The position numbers and the translations under genes were made by a program. A stretch of DNA of 64,000 nt from Pararhizobium_B sp963838155 (GTDB lineage: Bacteria; Pseudomonadota; Alphaproteobacteria; Rhizobiales; Rhizobiaceae), in NCBI GenBank assembly GCA_963838155.1, contig CAWIQE010000005.1, positions 1-64,000 on the forward strand, read 5' to 3'. Positions 16,631-25,021 of the stretch are shown one piece after another (within the stretch, counting starts at the first letter, position 1; each line of letters opens with the position of its first letter). The notes below the pieces were generated by a model that ran no database searches, was not told the DNA's origin, and worked only from the letters and a program-made list of their open reading frames with translations.

Positions 16631-18100
16631 TCAGCCGTCGACCGGCGGCTTCGCCGCATCGAGAAGCGCTTCGATATCCAGCACTTGCCCGAGCTTTTCC
16701 GCAATCGAGTCGAGCGCCGCCTCGACGTCTTCCCGGTAGGAGGCGGTGGATCCGGAAAGGCCGAATTCGGCGAGGTAGGCGCGCCGGAAGGCGTCCGATG
16801 CGAAGAGGCCGTGGAGATAGGTCCCGACGATGCGGCCGTCGGCCGATACCGCCCCGTCGGGCCGCCCGTCGATCGTCGCCGAGGGCCGCAGGCAGTCCGG
16901 GCCCGCCGTCTCTCCCAGGTGAATTTCGTATCCGTCCACGGCGACGTCGAACGGCACGGAACGGGCCGAGATGTTGCGCAGCACCTTCTCCGGCGCCATG
17001 ACGGTTTCGACGTCGAGCAGCCCCAGCCCCTCGGCTTCCGCCGCGCCGCCTTCGATGCCCTGCGGGTCCAGCACGCGGCGCCCGAGCATCTGGTAGCCGC
17101 CGCAGATGCCGAGCACGCGCCCGCCCCGCCGCACATGCGCGGCGAGGTCGCGGTCCCAGCCGTTCGCCCGGAAATCGCCGAGATCGGAAATGGTCGACTT
17201 GGATCCGGGAATGACGACAAGACCGGCATCCGCCGGCAGTCGCTCGCCGGCGCGGACGAAGACGACGTCGACCTCGGGCTCCTGCGAAAGCGGATCCAGG
17301 TCGTCGAAATTCGCGATCCGCGAGAGGACCGGCACGGCCACCTTCAACGCCCGGCCGGCGCCGCGCGCCATGCGCTCCAGCACCACGGAATCCTCGGCCG
17401 GAAGCCGGGCCGCGGCCGAGAGCCAGGGCACCACGCCGAAACACCGCCAGCCGGTGAAGTCCCCGATCGACCGGATGCCGTCGTCGAAGAGCGAGACGTC
17501 CCCGCGGAACTTGTTGATGAGGTAGCCGGCGACCATTCTCCTGTCTTCCGGCGCGAGCACGGCGGAGGTGCCGACGAGCGATGCGATGACGCCGCCGCGG
17601 TCGATGTCCCCGACCAGCACGACGGGCACGCCGGCCCGTCCGGCAAAGCCCATGTTGGCAATGTCGCCGCGGCGCAGGTTGATTTCCGCCGGCGAGCCCG
17701 CTCCTTCGACCAGGACGAGGTCGGCGTCGCGCGACAGCGCCCGGAAACTTCCGAGCACCGCCTCGAGCAGCCCGGCCTTGAGGTCGAGGTAGTCGCGGCC
17801 CCTCGCCTGTCCGCGCACCGTCCCCTGCACGACGATCTGGCTGCCCTCGTCGGATTGCGGCTTGAGCAGCACCGGGTTCATGTGGACCGAAGCGGGAACG
17901 CGGCAGGCGAGCGCCTGCAGCCACTGCGCCCGGCCGATCTCTCCGCCGTCGTCGGCCACCGCGGCGTTGTTGGACATGTTCTGCGGCTTGAACGGCCGCA
18001 CCGAAAGGCCCCGGTTGGCGGCCAGCCGGCAGAGCCCCGCGACGAGGACCGTCTTGCCGACGTCCGAGCCCGTCCCCTGAAACATGATTGCCCGCGTCAT
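16631..18100 (-). CDS. cobQ: cobyric acid synthase
   Basis: 489 aa glutamine-dependent amidotransferase that amidates adenosylcobyrinic acid a,c-diamide during cobalamin synthesis. Starts MTRAIMFQGTGSDVGKT (P-loop-like ATP site). Also present: KPQNMSNNAAV, DIDRGG, the glutaminase Cys in LGICGGYQML near 330 and His in GTYLHGLF. A longer start at 18193 adds 31 residues with no family match. It is a lone cob gene here, next to a corrinoid-using gene cluster; no cobalamin riboswitch was recognised upstream. Confidence 0.95.
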   Translation of the reverse strand: MTRAIMFQGTGSDVGKTVLVAGLCRLAANRGLSVRPFKPQNMSNNAAVADDGGEIGRAQWLQALACRVPASVHMNPVLLKPQSDEGSQIVVQGTVRGQARGRDYLDLKAGLLEAVLGSFRALSRDADLVLVEGAGSPAEINLRRGDIANMGFAGRAGVPVVLVGDIDRGGVIASLVGTSAVLAPEDRRMVAGYLINKFRGDVSLFDDGIRSIGDFTGWRCFGVVPWLSAAARLPAEDSVVLERMARGAGRALKVAVPVLSRIANFDDLDPLSQEPEVDVVFVRAGERLPADAGLVVIPGSKSTISDLGDFRANGWDRDLAAHVRRGGRVLGICGGYQMLGRRVLDPQGIEGGAAEAEGLGLLDVETVMAPEKVLRNISARSVPFDVAVDGYEIHLGETAGPDCLRPSATIDGRPDGAVSADGRIVGTYLHGLFASDAFRRAYLAEFGLSGSTASYREDVEAALDSIAEKLGQVLDIEALLDAAKPPVDG

Positions 18101-18253
18101 CCGCTCCGCACCGCCGCCGTCCCGTGGAAGAAGCCGCTTCCCGGCGGGCACCAATAGGCCACTCGGAGGGTCAAGAAAAGGCTCCGGCGGCACCTGCGGT
18201 CACCGAAGGTTTCAAGGGTCTCCCGCCAGGCAACAAAGCGTGACCGAAAATCG

Positions 18254-18282
18254 TGTCGTTCTGATCGAAAAACGACATGTCG
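18254..18282. promoter_or_regulatory. inverted repeat in the cobQ/small-ORF divergent region
   Basis: Arms TGTCGTT (18254-18260) and AACGACA (18271-18277) are perfect complements with a 10-nt spacer, and the right arm continues into the palindrome CGACATGTCG (18273-18282). It lies about 150 nt upstream of the cobQ start and 100 nt upstream of the small ORF, so it could serve either gene. No regulator is assigned. Confidence 0.35.
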
Positions 18283-18382
18283 TGACGGGGACGACCTATC
18301 CATTCCTCGAGCGAACCCCTACATATGCTGCGACGCAATAAGGCGTCAACTCGAACTCCAGATGCAATGAAAGGACAAACCG

Positions 18383-18514
18383 ATGCTCCGCCTCTTCCGG
18401 AAAAACCGCTCCGCTTCCCGTCAGGCCGCCCCGATCGCGCCCGTCGCCAACAATTCGGCCAGCTTCGGCCTGTTCGGCGTTTATGTGCGCTCGCTTCCGA
18501 CGCTGGGTCGCTGA
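18383..18514 (+). CDS. small basic protein of unknown function (43 aa)
   Basis: ATG preceded by AAAGGA at 8 nt spacing, 43 codons, then TGA. A rho-independent terminator begins 57 nt after the stop. The protein starts MLRLFRKNRSASRQ, is rich in Ala, Ser and Arg, and ends GVYVRSLPTLGR. No domain recognised. Good ribosome site plus dedicated terminator argue for a real small transcription unit; it could also be a leader peptide or an sRNA with a fortuitous frame. Confidence 0.5.
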   Translation: MLRLFRKNRSASRQAAPIAPVANNSASFGLFGVYVRSLPTLGR

Positions 18515-18570
18515 ACCCTGAGTGTCCGAACGGCGGCGGGAATGCCGAAACCCGCAGACGTATATTGCTA

Positions 18571-18607
18571 GAAACCGCCGGTTCGACGATCGGCGGTTTT
18601 TCTTTTT
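18571..18607 (+). terminator. rho-independent terminator
   Basis: Perfect 9-bp stem AAACCGCCG (18572-18580) with CGGCGGTTT (18591-18599), a 10-nt loop and a T-rich tail TTTTTCTTTTT. It ends the transcript of the 43-aa ORF and isolates bmt from upstream transcription. Confidence 0.85.
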
Positions 18608-18686
18608 GCGACGCACGCGCCGAATGCGCGCCTCGCGGGAGGCGGCGCCTTCGGAACCATCGATAATGGGAAAAGAGGATTGCGGC

Positions 18687-18716
18687 GCTCCGGTACGCTA
18701 AAACCTGATCCGGAGC
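18687..18716. other. hairpin in the bmt leader region
   Basis: GCTCCGG (18687-18693) pairs perfectly with CCGGAGC (18710-18716) around a 16-nt loop containing ACGCTAAAAC. No poly-T follows. I considered a SAM-type riboswitch but could not fit a full consensus. Confidence 0.3.
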
Positions 18717-18857
18717 CCTCGACGTAATCGCCGCCGCAGGAAGAACCTAGCCGCGAGGTGGTTACCGCGCGGTTACCGGAAACACCTTTTTTTTGCAGTC
18801 ACTTGCCAAAGCGGGCGTCGGGAACGCCTCCCGCGCGACGCATCCGCCTGTTGCGAA

Positions 18858-18879
18858 AACATAAAGATATGTTTATATC
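18858..18879. promoter_or_regulatory. putative operator upstream of bmt
   Basis: ATAAAGA-TA-TGTTTAT, an imperfect palindrome centred at 18868/18869, about 40 nt before the bmt start. It shares most positions with the perfect palindrome at 27072-27093 upstream of the methyl-H4folate:corrinoid methyltransferase gene. AT-rich dyads of this shape are typical ArsR-family sites; the SAH-responsive regulator SahR of methionine metabolism is a candidate reader. Assignment is inference. Confidence 0.55.
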
Positions 18880-18919
18880 GTTTTATCCAATGAAACGCTT
18901 CCAACGGAACGGAGCAGCC

Positions 18920-19936
18920 ATGTCTGTCGCAGCCAATCCGCTCACCGAGCTTCTTGCCGAAAAAGGCGTTCTCCTCGCCGACGGCGCGACGGGAACGAAC
19001 CTGTTCAACATGGGCCTGGAATCGGGAGAAGCGCCGGAACTCTGGAACGAATCCGCGCCGGAGAAGATCACCCGCCTGCATCAGGATTTCGTCGACGCCG
19101 GCGCAGACATCATCCTGACCAACTCCTTCGGCGGAACGCGCCACCGGCTCAAGCTTCACCACGCACAGGACCGCGTTCACGCGCTCAACCGGGCGGCGGC
19201 CGAGATCGCCCGCTCCGTCGCGGACAAGGCAGGCCGCAAGGTGATCGTCGGAGGCTCCGTCGGCCCGACGGGCGAACTGCTGCAGCCGCTCGGCGCCCTC
19301 TCCTACGAGGATGCGGTCGCCGCATTCGAGGAACAGATCGAAGGCCTGAAGGACGGCGGTGTCGACATCGTCTGGATCGAGACCATGTCCGCGCCGGAAG
19401 AGATCCGCGCCGCTGCCGAGGCCGCCTCCAATTGCGGGATCGCCTACACCTACACCGGGTCCTTCGACACCGCCGGCAAGACGATGATGGGCCTGCCGCC
19501 CAGCGACATTCACGCGGTCACGGCGGAAACCCGGACCCAGCCGACCGCCGTCGGCGCGAATTGCGGCGTCGGAGCGTCGGACATCCTCGCCTCCCTGCTC
19601 GACATGACGGAGGCCGCCCCCGAGGCGACGGTCATCGTCAAGGGCAATTGCGGCATTCCCGAGTTTCGCGGATCCGAGATCCACTATTCGGGCACGCCGC
19701 CGCTGATGGCCGACTATGCGAGGTTGGCGATCGATGCCGGCGCCAGGATCATCGGCGGCTGCTGCGGCACGTCCTGCGACCACCTGAGAGCCATGCGCTC
19801 CGCCATCGATACGCATACGCCGGGCCCCCGTCCGACGATCGAGACCATCGTCGAACGCATCGGCCCGATGCGCAACAAGACAGCAGGCGAAAACCCGCCG
19901 CCCCCGGCGCGGGAACGCCGCCGCCGCCGCGCCTGA
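18920..19936 (+). CDS. bmt: betaine-homocysteine S-methyltransferase
   Basis: 338 aa. Start MSVAANPLTELLAEKG, 5 nt after GGAG. Homocysteine S-methyltransferase TIM barrel with DGATGTN near 21, TNSFGG near 67, and zinc ligands Cys215 (GANCG), Cys281 and Cys282 (GGCCGT). It would move a methyl from glycine betaine to homocysteine, giving dimethylglycine and methionine. The bmt gene of Sinorhizobium meliloti is a close functional precedent. Odd feature: after the barrel the chain ends in a proline/arginine tail, PPPPARERRRRRA (326-338), echoed in other enzymes of this cluster. Regulation probably through the dyad at 18858-18879. Confidence 0.9.
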   Translation: MSVAANPLTELLAEKGVLLADGATGTNLFNMGLESGEAPELWNESAPEKITRLHQDFVDAGADIILTNSFGGTRHRLKLHHAQDRVHALNRAAAEIARSVADKAGRKVIVGGSVGPTGELLQPLGALSYEDAVAAFEEQIEGLKDGGVDIVWIETMSAPEEIRAAAEAASNCGIAYTYTGSFDTAGKTMMGLPPSDIHAVTAETRTQPTAVGANCGVGASDILASLLDMTEAAPEATVIVKGNCGIPEFRGSEIHYSGTPPLMADYARLAIDAGARIIGGCCGTSCDHLRAMRSAIDTHTPGPRPTIETIVERIGPMRNKTAGENPPPPARERRRRRA

Positions 19937-19949
19937 ACGCCGGCGCGGT

Positions 19950-20609
19950 TCAGTCAGAAGCGAAGGCGGCCATGTGGAACCGCTGCTGCTCTTCCACATA
20001 GGCGAATTCGCGCCCGACGGGACAGGCAAGCCGGGCCGCGCAACCCTGTCCCAGGCAGCCGGACCCGCTCGACGACGCGAGATAGCCCCGGCAGGTGCCG
20101 GCGTGGAAGTCGTGGCCGTCGAAGGCGGATACCGGGCATGCCGACAGGCAGGGCTTCGCCGCACATGAGGCACAGGGATGGGCGCGCGCGCCCGGAGCCG
20201 GGATATCGTAGACCCCGTCGAAGGCGAGCGCCCCGCGATAGGCATGCCAGAGCCCGTAGTCCGGATGGATCAAGAGCCCGAGCGGCGACGGCCGCAGGCC
20301 CTCCGCCGCCATCGCCCAGCGCTGGAACGGTCGGTACGGCCGGTCGGACGGGAAGACGGCCTCGGCGCCGAAGGCCTCCGCAACCGGCACCAGCACCGCC
20401 CGGGACCAGCCGTCCAGGGGATCGGAACCGCCGCCCTGCGGATCATTCGCCCGCCAGCGCCGGAAATGCGGCCAGATCGACGAGCCCGCGTGACCGACGG
20501 GCACGATCGTCCGTCGCCCCTCCGCGACCGCACCGCGCGTCGCGAGGCCATGAGCATCGAGAACGGCGTCGAGGCGCGCCAGGAGCGGGCCGATCGCCTC
20601 GTGCCTCAC
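19950..20609 (-). CDS. 8-cysteine double [4Fe-4S] protein
   Basis: 219 aa, GTG start with GAGGGG 7 nt upstream. The C-terminal third holds eight cysteines (146, 149, 154, 158, 173, 185, 190, 196) with CASCAAKPCLSACP and a second cluster, the pattern of two-cluster ferredoxin domains in QueG and reductive-dehalogenase-type, often cobalamin-linked, proteins. The N-terminal 140 residues (GHAGSSIWPHF, FPSDRPYRPFQRWA, SPLGLLIHPDYGLWHAYRGAL) are conserved-looking but not a fold I can name. Downstream of mttB in the same direction, it may feed electrons for reactivation of Co(II). Confidence 0.7.
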   Translation of the reverse strand: MRHEAIGPLLARLDAVLDAHGLATRGAVAEGRRTIVPVGHAGSSIWPHFRRWRANDPQGGGSDPLDGWSRAVLVPVAEAFGAEAVFPSDRPYRPFQRWAMAAEGLRPSPLGLLIHPDYGLWHAYRGALAFDGVYDIPAPGARAHPCASCAAKPCLSACPVSAFDGHDFHAGTCRGYLASSSGSGCLGQGCAARLACPVGREFAYVEEQQRFHMAAFASD

Positions 20610-20707
20610 GAGCGCCCCTCGTCGAACGCGGAGCGCCAGACCTCACGATGAATGAGGCCGGCCACCCGCTCGCGTCCGCCTTGCTCCCTGGCTGCCACGG
20701 GCTCTCT

Positions 20708-22288
20708 TCAGGTGAAGGCGTCGGGCATCGATTCCTTGCGCCGGGAGATCATCTCCTTCAGACCGTCGTCGATCCCGGGATCGAGATACGGCGTCTCGTA
20801 GGCGTCGAGCCACGACCGGCAGAGGGCGTTGGCCCGCTGCTCGACGCGCTTTTCCCCCTCGGCCAGCCATTGCTCGTAGGAATTGTTGTCGGCGAGGTTC
20901 GACCGGTAGAAAGCCGTCTGGAAGTTCGCCTGCGTATGGGCGCAGCCGAGATAGTGGCTGCCCGGACCGACCTCGCGGATGGCATCCATGGCCTGGCCCA
21001 CTTCCGACAGGTCGACCCCCTCGGACATGCGCTGCATCATGCCGAGCTGGTCGACGTCGATCATGAACTTCTCGTAGGAACTGACGAGCCCGCCCTCCAG
21101 CCAGCCGGCCGAGTGCAGGACGAAGTTGGTGCCGGCGAGCAGCGTCATGTTGAGCGTGTTGGCACTCTCGTGGGCGGCCTGCGCGTCCGGCACCTTCGAT
21201 CCGCAGAGCGACCCGCCGGTCCGGAACGGAATTCCCATGCGGCGCGCGAGTTGTGCCGCCCCGTAGGAGACGAGCGACGGTTCCGGCGTCCCGAAGGTCG
21301 GCGCACCCGACTGCATCGAGATCGACGCCGCGAAGGTGCCGAAAAGCACCGGGGCGCCGGGGCGGACAAGCTGCGTGAAGGAGGCCCCGGCCAGCACCTC
21401 GGCCAGGATCTGCGTCAACGTTCCGACGACGGTCACGGGGCTCATCGCTCCCGCCAGGATGAACGGCGAGATCACGCAGGCCTGGTTGTTGCGCGCATAG
21501 ACCTTCGCCGCCGCCAGCATGGTCTCGTCGAAGACCATCGGCGAATTCGCGTTGATCAGGTTGAGGAGGACGCAGTTGTTGTCGACGAACTCCTCTCCGA
21601 ACAGGATCTTGCACATGTCCACCGAATCCTGCGCGCGCTCGGGCGCGGTGACGGATCCCATGAAGGGTTTGTCGGAATAGCGGATATGGCTGTAGACCAT
21701 GTCGAGGTGGCGCTTGTTGACCGGAACGTCCACCGGCTCGCACACCGTCCCGCCGGAATGATGCATCGACGGCGCCATGTAGGCCAACTTCACGAAATTG
21801 CGGAAATCCTCGATCGTGGCGTAGCGGCGGTTTCCTTCCAGGTCGCGCACGAAGGGCGGCCCGTAGACCGGCGCGAAGACGGTCGCGTCGCCGCCGATCT
21901 GGACGCTGCGCGCAGGATTGCGCGCGTGCTGGGTGAAGACGCCGGGGGCGGTCTTGAGAAGCTCGCGGCAGAGCCCCTTCGGAAAGTGGACCCGTTCGCC
22001 CTTCACGTCCGCGCCGGCCTCCTTCCAGAGACCGAGCGCCTCGGCGTCGTCCCGGAATTCGATGCCGATTTCCTCCAGCACCGTGTCGGCGTTGCGCTCG
22101 ATCAGCGCCAGCCCTTCCTCGTCGAGAACCTCGTACCGGCCGATCCGGCGGGTAATGTAGGGCATTGCCGCGCCGCTGCCGCCCCCGGTGCGCTGGGCGC
22201 GCCGCGCCGCCGCGCCGCGACCCTCGCCGCGTCCGCGGCGTCCGGCGCCTGCTGCGGCACCACCGGCCTGTTCGTTCGTCTGTTCCAT
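20708..22288 (-). CDS. MttB-family (non-pyrrolysine) methylamine/betaine:corrinoid methyltransferase
   Basis: 526 aa, starting after AGGAC at 22288. The core is a COG5598 MttB-superfamily TIM barrel with no in-frame amber codon, as in MtgB-type glycine betaine and related quaternary amine methyltransferases. It would transfer a methyl to the Co(I) corrinoid protein encoded divergently. Residues 1-41 precede the normal start of the family (PYITRRIGRYEVLDEEGL) and form a Gly/Ala/Arg extension including GRRGRGEGRGAAARRAQR (16-33). Likely substrate glycine betaine or a relative such as proline betaine, inferred from bmt and a dimethylglycine dehydrogenase nearby. Confidence 0.85.
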   Translation of the reverse strand: MEQTNEQAGGAAAGAGRRGRGEGRGAAARRAQRTGGGSGAAMPYITRRIGRYEVLDEEGLALIERNADTVLEEIGIEFRDDAEALGLWKEAGADVKGERVHFPKGLCRELLKTAPGVFTQHARNPARSVQIGGDATVFAPVYGPPFVRDLEGNRRYATIEDFRNFVKLAYMAPSMHHSGGTVCEPVDVPVNKRHLDMVYSHIRYSDKPFMGSVTAPERAQDSVDMCKILFGEEFVDNNCVLLNLINANSPMVFDETMLAAAKVYARNNQACVISPFILAGAMSPVTVVGTLTQILAEVLAGASFTQLVRPGAPVLFGTFAASISMQSGAPTFGTPEPSLVSYGAAQLARRMGIPFRTGGSLCGSKVPDAQAAHESANTLNMTLLAGTNFVLHSAGWLEGGLVSSYEKFMIDVDQLGMMQRMSEGVDLSEVGQAMDAIREVGPGSHYLGCAHTQANFQTAFYRSNLADNNSYEQWLAEGEKRVEQRANALCRSWLDAYETPYLDPGIDDGLKEMISRRKESMPDAFT

Positions 22289-22521
22289 GGGACTGTCCTG
22301 ATCTGGAGCGCTTCGTCGCCCATATGCTATCCATGGCAACCGCGCGGGCCCTTCTCAATGCGCCAAGCCTTGCCGCATGATGGACATCGCCTGCCGCATC
22401 GTCGCTTTTTTCGCGGGCGGCGTCGTTTTCGAAATTGCCTCGCCACCGGCAAACTGTATTTGTATCCGGAAGCGCTGAACTGCTAAAGCGTAGGCATCTG
22501 CACGAAGCCAGGGAAGAGATC
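22289..22521. promoter_or_regulatory. divergent promoter region, mttB-like and corrinoid protein genes
   Basis: 233 nt between two divergent starts that encode interacting proteins. It contains arms TTGCC (22435-22439) and GGCAA (22448-22452) separated by 8 nt, close to an AT-rich TGTATTTGTAT stretch that could be a -10 for the plus gene. The ATAAAGA dyad seen at bmt is absent, so this promoter pair is probably under different control. Confidence 0.4.
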
Positions 22522-23220
22522 ATGTCCGACGACGAAATCATCCTGTCCGAACTTTCCGACGAAGAGCTCGTGCAGCAGATGCATGACGACCTGTACGACG
22601 GCCTCAAGGAAGAGATCTTGGAGGCCACGCAGATCCTGCTCGATCGGGGCTGGCAGCCCTACGAGGTCCTGACGGAAGCGCTCGTCGAGGGCATGCGCAT
22701 CGTCGGGGAGGACTTCCGCGACGGCATCCTCTTCGTGCCCGAGGTCCTGCTCTCGGCCAACGCCATGAAGGCGGGCATGAGCATCCTGCGGCCGCTGCTG
22801 GTGGAGACCGGGGCGCCGAAGCTCGGCAAGATGGTGATCGGAACGGTCAAGGGCGACATCCACGACATCGGCAAGAACCTCGTCGGCATGATGATGGAGG
22901 GCGCCGGGTTCGAGGTGGTCGACCTCGGCATCAACAATCCCGTCGAGAACTATCTCGAAGCGATCGAGAAGGAACAGCCGGACATCCTTGGCATGTCGGC
23001 GCTCCTGACGACGACGATGCCCTACATGAAGGTCGTCATCGATACGCTGAAGGAGAAGGGCATGCGCGACGACTACGTCGTGCTGGTCGGCGGCGCGCCG
23101 CTCAACGAGGAATTCGGCAAGGCCGTCGGTGCGGACGCCTATTGCCGCGACGCCGCCGTCGCCGTGGAGACGGCGAAGGACTTCATGAAGCGGAAGCACA
23201 ACATGAAGGCCGGCGCCTGA
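22522..23220 (+). CDS. corrinoid (B12-binding) methyl carrier protein
   Basis: 232 aa, start after GGAAGAG. Residues 1-95 are a B12-binding_2 helical cap; 100-220 a Rossmann-like cobalamin domain with D112-x-H114-x-x-G117 (DIHDIGKN), His114 being the lower cobalt ligand. Family of MtbC/MttC/MtgC carriers that shuttle methyl groups between an MttB-type enzyme and a second methyltransferase. The first 36 residues are strikingly acidic (MSDDEIILSELSDEEL...), which could dock the basic tails of its partners. Confidence 0.93.
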   Translation: MSDDEIILSELSDEELVQQMHDDLYDGLKEEILEATQILLDRGWQPYEVLTEALVEGMRIVGEDFRDGILFVPEVLLSANAMKAGMSILRPLLVETGAPKLGKMVIGTVKGDIHDIGKNLVGMMMEGAGFEVVDLGINNPVENYLEAIEKEQPDILGMSALLTTTMPYMKVVIDTLKEKGMRDDYVVLVGGAPLNEEFGKAVGADAYCRDAAVAVETAKDFMKRKHNMKAGA

Positions 23221-23291
23221 GGACCTCGGGTCGTTAGGGTCCGGCGGATCGACACCGCCGGACGGTCGTCATCGGTTTCGGGCGCAGGGCC

Positions 23292-23450
23292 CTACTTTGC
23301 AGCGTGAGCCACGTCGCGGCCGGCACCCTGGGTGGCGTCGACGGCATTCGCCGTATCGCGGCCCATTCCCCGGATCGTGTTGGCGCATGCGCTGAGGGAA
23401 AGAAGAGCGGCCAGCAGCAGTGCGACACGGGCAGTCCTGTTTGCAATCAT
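23292..23450 (-). CDS. entericidin-like small lipoprotein
   Basis: 52 aa, minus strand, between the corrinoid protein and DUF1638 genes. A 20-residue hydrophobic signal (MIANRTARVALLLAALLSLS) ends in a lipobox LSAC with Cys22. The mature part ANTIRGMGRDTANAVDATQG is typical of entericidin A/B family proteins, tiny outer-membrane or periplasmic lipoproteins. No strong ribosome site was noted. Its function in a one-carbon cluster is unclear; it may be an unrelated resident. Confidence 0.8.
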   Translation of the reverse strand: MIANRTARVALLLAALLSLSACANTIRGMGRDTANAVDATQGAGRDVAHAAK

Positions 23451-23500
23451 TTGGAACCATCCTCACTTATAGTCTTGGGAAATACGACGGAAAAAAGGTC

Positions 23501-24109
23501 GTGACACAACAGGAACTCGCACGCACCGAAAAGGTTCAAGTCATCGCCTGTGGCGCGCTCGCACACGAAATACTGGCGATCTGCTCCATGAACGGACTCG
23601 ACCATATCGAGCTTCGGTGCCTCCCTGCCATTCTTCACGTCCACCCCGAGCGTATAACGCCGGAGGTTGAAAAGGCCATCGAAAAAGCGCGATCGGAAGG
23701 TGTGCGCCGCATATTCGTCGCCTACGCGGACTGCGGGACGGGCGGCATGCTCGACAGGCTGTGCGAACGCGAAGGGGTCGAGCGCATCGCAGGCCCGCAC
23801 TGCTATTCCTTCTTCGCCGGCAACGACGCTTTCGGCCGTCGCTGGGGCGACGACATCACCTCCTTCTTCCTGACGGATTTCCTGGCGCGCCAGTTCCAGG
23901 CCTTCGTCATCGAGCCGCTGGGGCTCGATCGCCATCCCGAACTGCGCGACGACTATTTCGGCCACTACCGCAAGCTCGTCTATCTCTCGCAGACCGAAAA
24001 CGCCGAGCTCCTCGAACGCGCGCGGGCGGCCGCGGACCGGCTGGGACTGGAGTTCGAACACCGCCACACCGGCTACGGCGATCTCGTATCCGCAATCGAG
24101 CGGGCCTGA
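23501..24109 (+). CDS. DUF1638 family protein
   Basis: 202 aa from GTG at 23501, chosen because the DUF1638 domain (VIACGALAHEILAI) begins soon after; GTG at 23420 is the upstream limit and would overlap the entericidin gene. Conserved-looking segments: LPAILHVHPERI, VAYADCGTGGMLD, GPHCYSFFAG, TSFFLTDFLARQF, GLEFEHRHTGYGDL. The family has no firm function but is often met beside corrinoid methyltransferase genes in archaea and bacteria, which is the case here. Cytoplasmic by lack of signal. Confidence 0.78.
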   Translation: MTQQELARTEKVQVIACGALAHEILAICSMNGLDHIELRCLPAILHVHPERITPEVEKAIEKARSEGVRRIFVAYADCGTGGMLDRLCEREGVERIAGPHCYSFFAGNDAFGRRWGDDITSFFLTDFLARQFQAFVIEPLGLDRHPELRDDYFGHYRKLVYLSQTENAELLERARAAADRLGLEFEHRHTGYGDLVSAIERA

Positions 24110-24221
24110 GCGGCGGGTCGTTCGATCCGAATTTCCTCGACACGCAAAATATTGAGGTTGGATAGAGCCCTCATCTTGCGCTAATGAGGCCGCCACTTTC
24201 GTTCCAGCAAGAGCCCGTCCC

Positions 24222-24857
24222 TTGAACGACGATTCGCTTCCGGCAAACATCGACACGGCGACCGACGGAGCTCCCGAACGCCTCTCGGACCTCATGCAGC
24301 GGCTGGCGCAATCGGCGGGGCCGACCATCACGCTCAGGGACATCTCGTCCGCCATGGACCAGCGCTCGCTCGGCGCGTTCCTTTTCGTCTTCTCGCTTCC
24401 GAGCGTCATCCCGCTGCCGCCCGGCGCAACGCTCGTTCTCGGCCTGCCGCTGATCTTCATCACCTGGCAGATCGCCATCGGACGCTCCCGCATCTGGCTC
24501 CCGCGTTCGCTGTCCAACTATCGGATCAGGAAAGAGACCTTCACGCGCATCGTCATGCGGTCGACGCCGTGGCTGCGGCGGCTGGAATCGCTTATCCGGC
24601 CCCGCAATTGGCATCTCGGCGAGCGGGCGGGCGAGCGCGTCTTCGGCATTTACGCCCTGTTCCTGGCATTCGCGGTCGTCATACCGATACCCTTCGGCAA
24701 CTGGCTGCCGGCGGTCGCGATCGCCATCATGAGCCTCGCCTATACCGAGCGCGACGGCAACTGGATGACGGCCGGCGCCATCGTCGGCGTCGCCGGCATC
24801 GTCCTCGCCACCGGAATCGTGCTCGGAACGGGCGCCGCGATCTCGGCGGTTCTCTAG
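24222..24857 (+). CDS. ExoD family membrane protein
   Basis: 211 aa from TTG; a later ATG (residue 24) is a possible alternative. Matches ExoD: a soluble N-terminal 40 residues (RLSDLMQRLAQSAGPTITLRDI), a hydrophobic FVFSLPSVIPLPPGATLVLGLPL segment and two or more C-terminal membrane helices with IPIPFGNWLPA. Named for a Sinorhizobium alkali-sensitivity/exopolysaccharide mutant; real activity unknown. Apparently an independent insert within the corrinoid cluster. Confidence 0.82.
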   Translation: MNDDSLPANIDTATDGAPERLSDLMQRLAQSAGPTITLRDISSAMDQRSLGAFLFVFSLPSVIPLPPGATLVLGLPLIFITWQIAIGRSRIWLPRSLSNYRIRKETFTRIVMRSTPWLRRLESLIRPRNWHLGERAGERVFGIYALFLAFAVVIPIPFGNWLPAVAIAIMSLAYTERDGNWMTAGAIVGVAGIVLATGIVLGTGAAISAVL

Positions 24858-25021
24858 GATACGGCCCGTCCGCGATCCCCGGAAACACCGCCGGACCCTC
24901 GGCGTTTCCGGCGCGGCAGGAGCCCATGGCGGCGCCACGTCGCTTTTGACGCTGCCGGCGTCGTCGGGAACCAAGCGGCGCGGGTCAACCGCGCGCAGTG
25001 TGCCAACCAAGGAGAACTCGA

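Noticed and set aside
18101..18919. Cobalamin or SAM riboswitch upstream of cobQ or bmt
   Set aside because: A hairpin with a CGCTAAAAC loop was examined at 18687-18716, but neither a B12-box nor a complete SAM-II/SAM pseudoknot pattern could be placed.
20708..22288. Pyrrolysine in the MttB-like enzyme
   Set aside because: The frame has no internal amber codon and no pyl genes are nearby, so this is a non-pyrrolysine MttB homologue.
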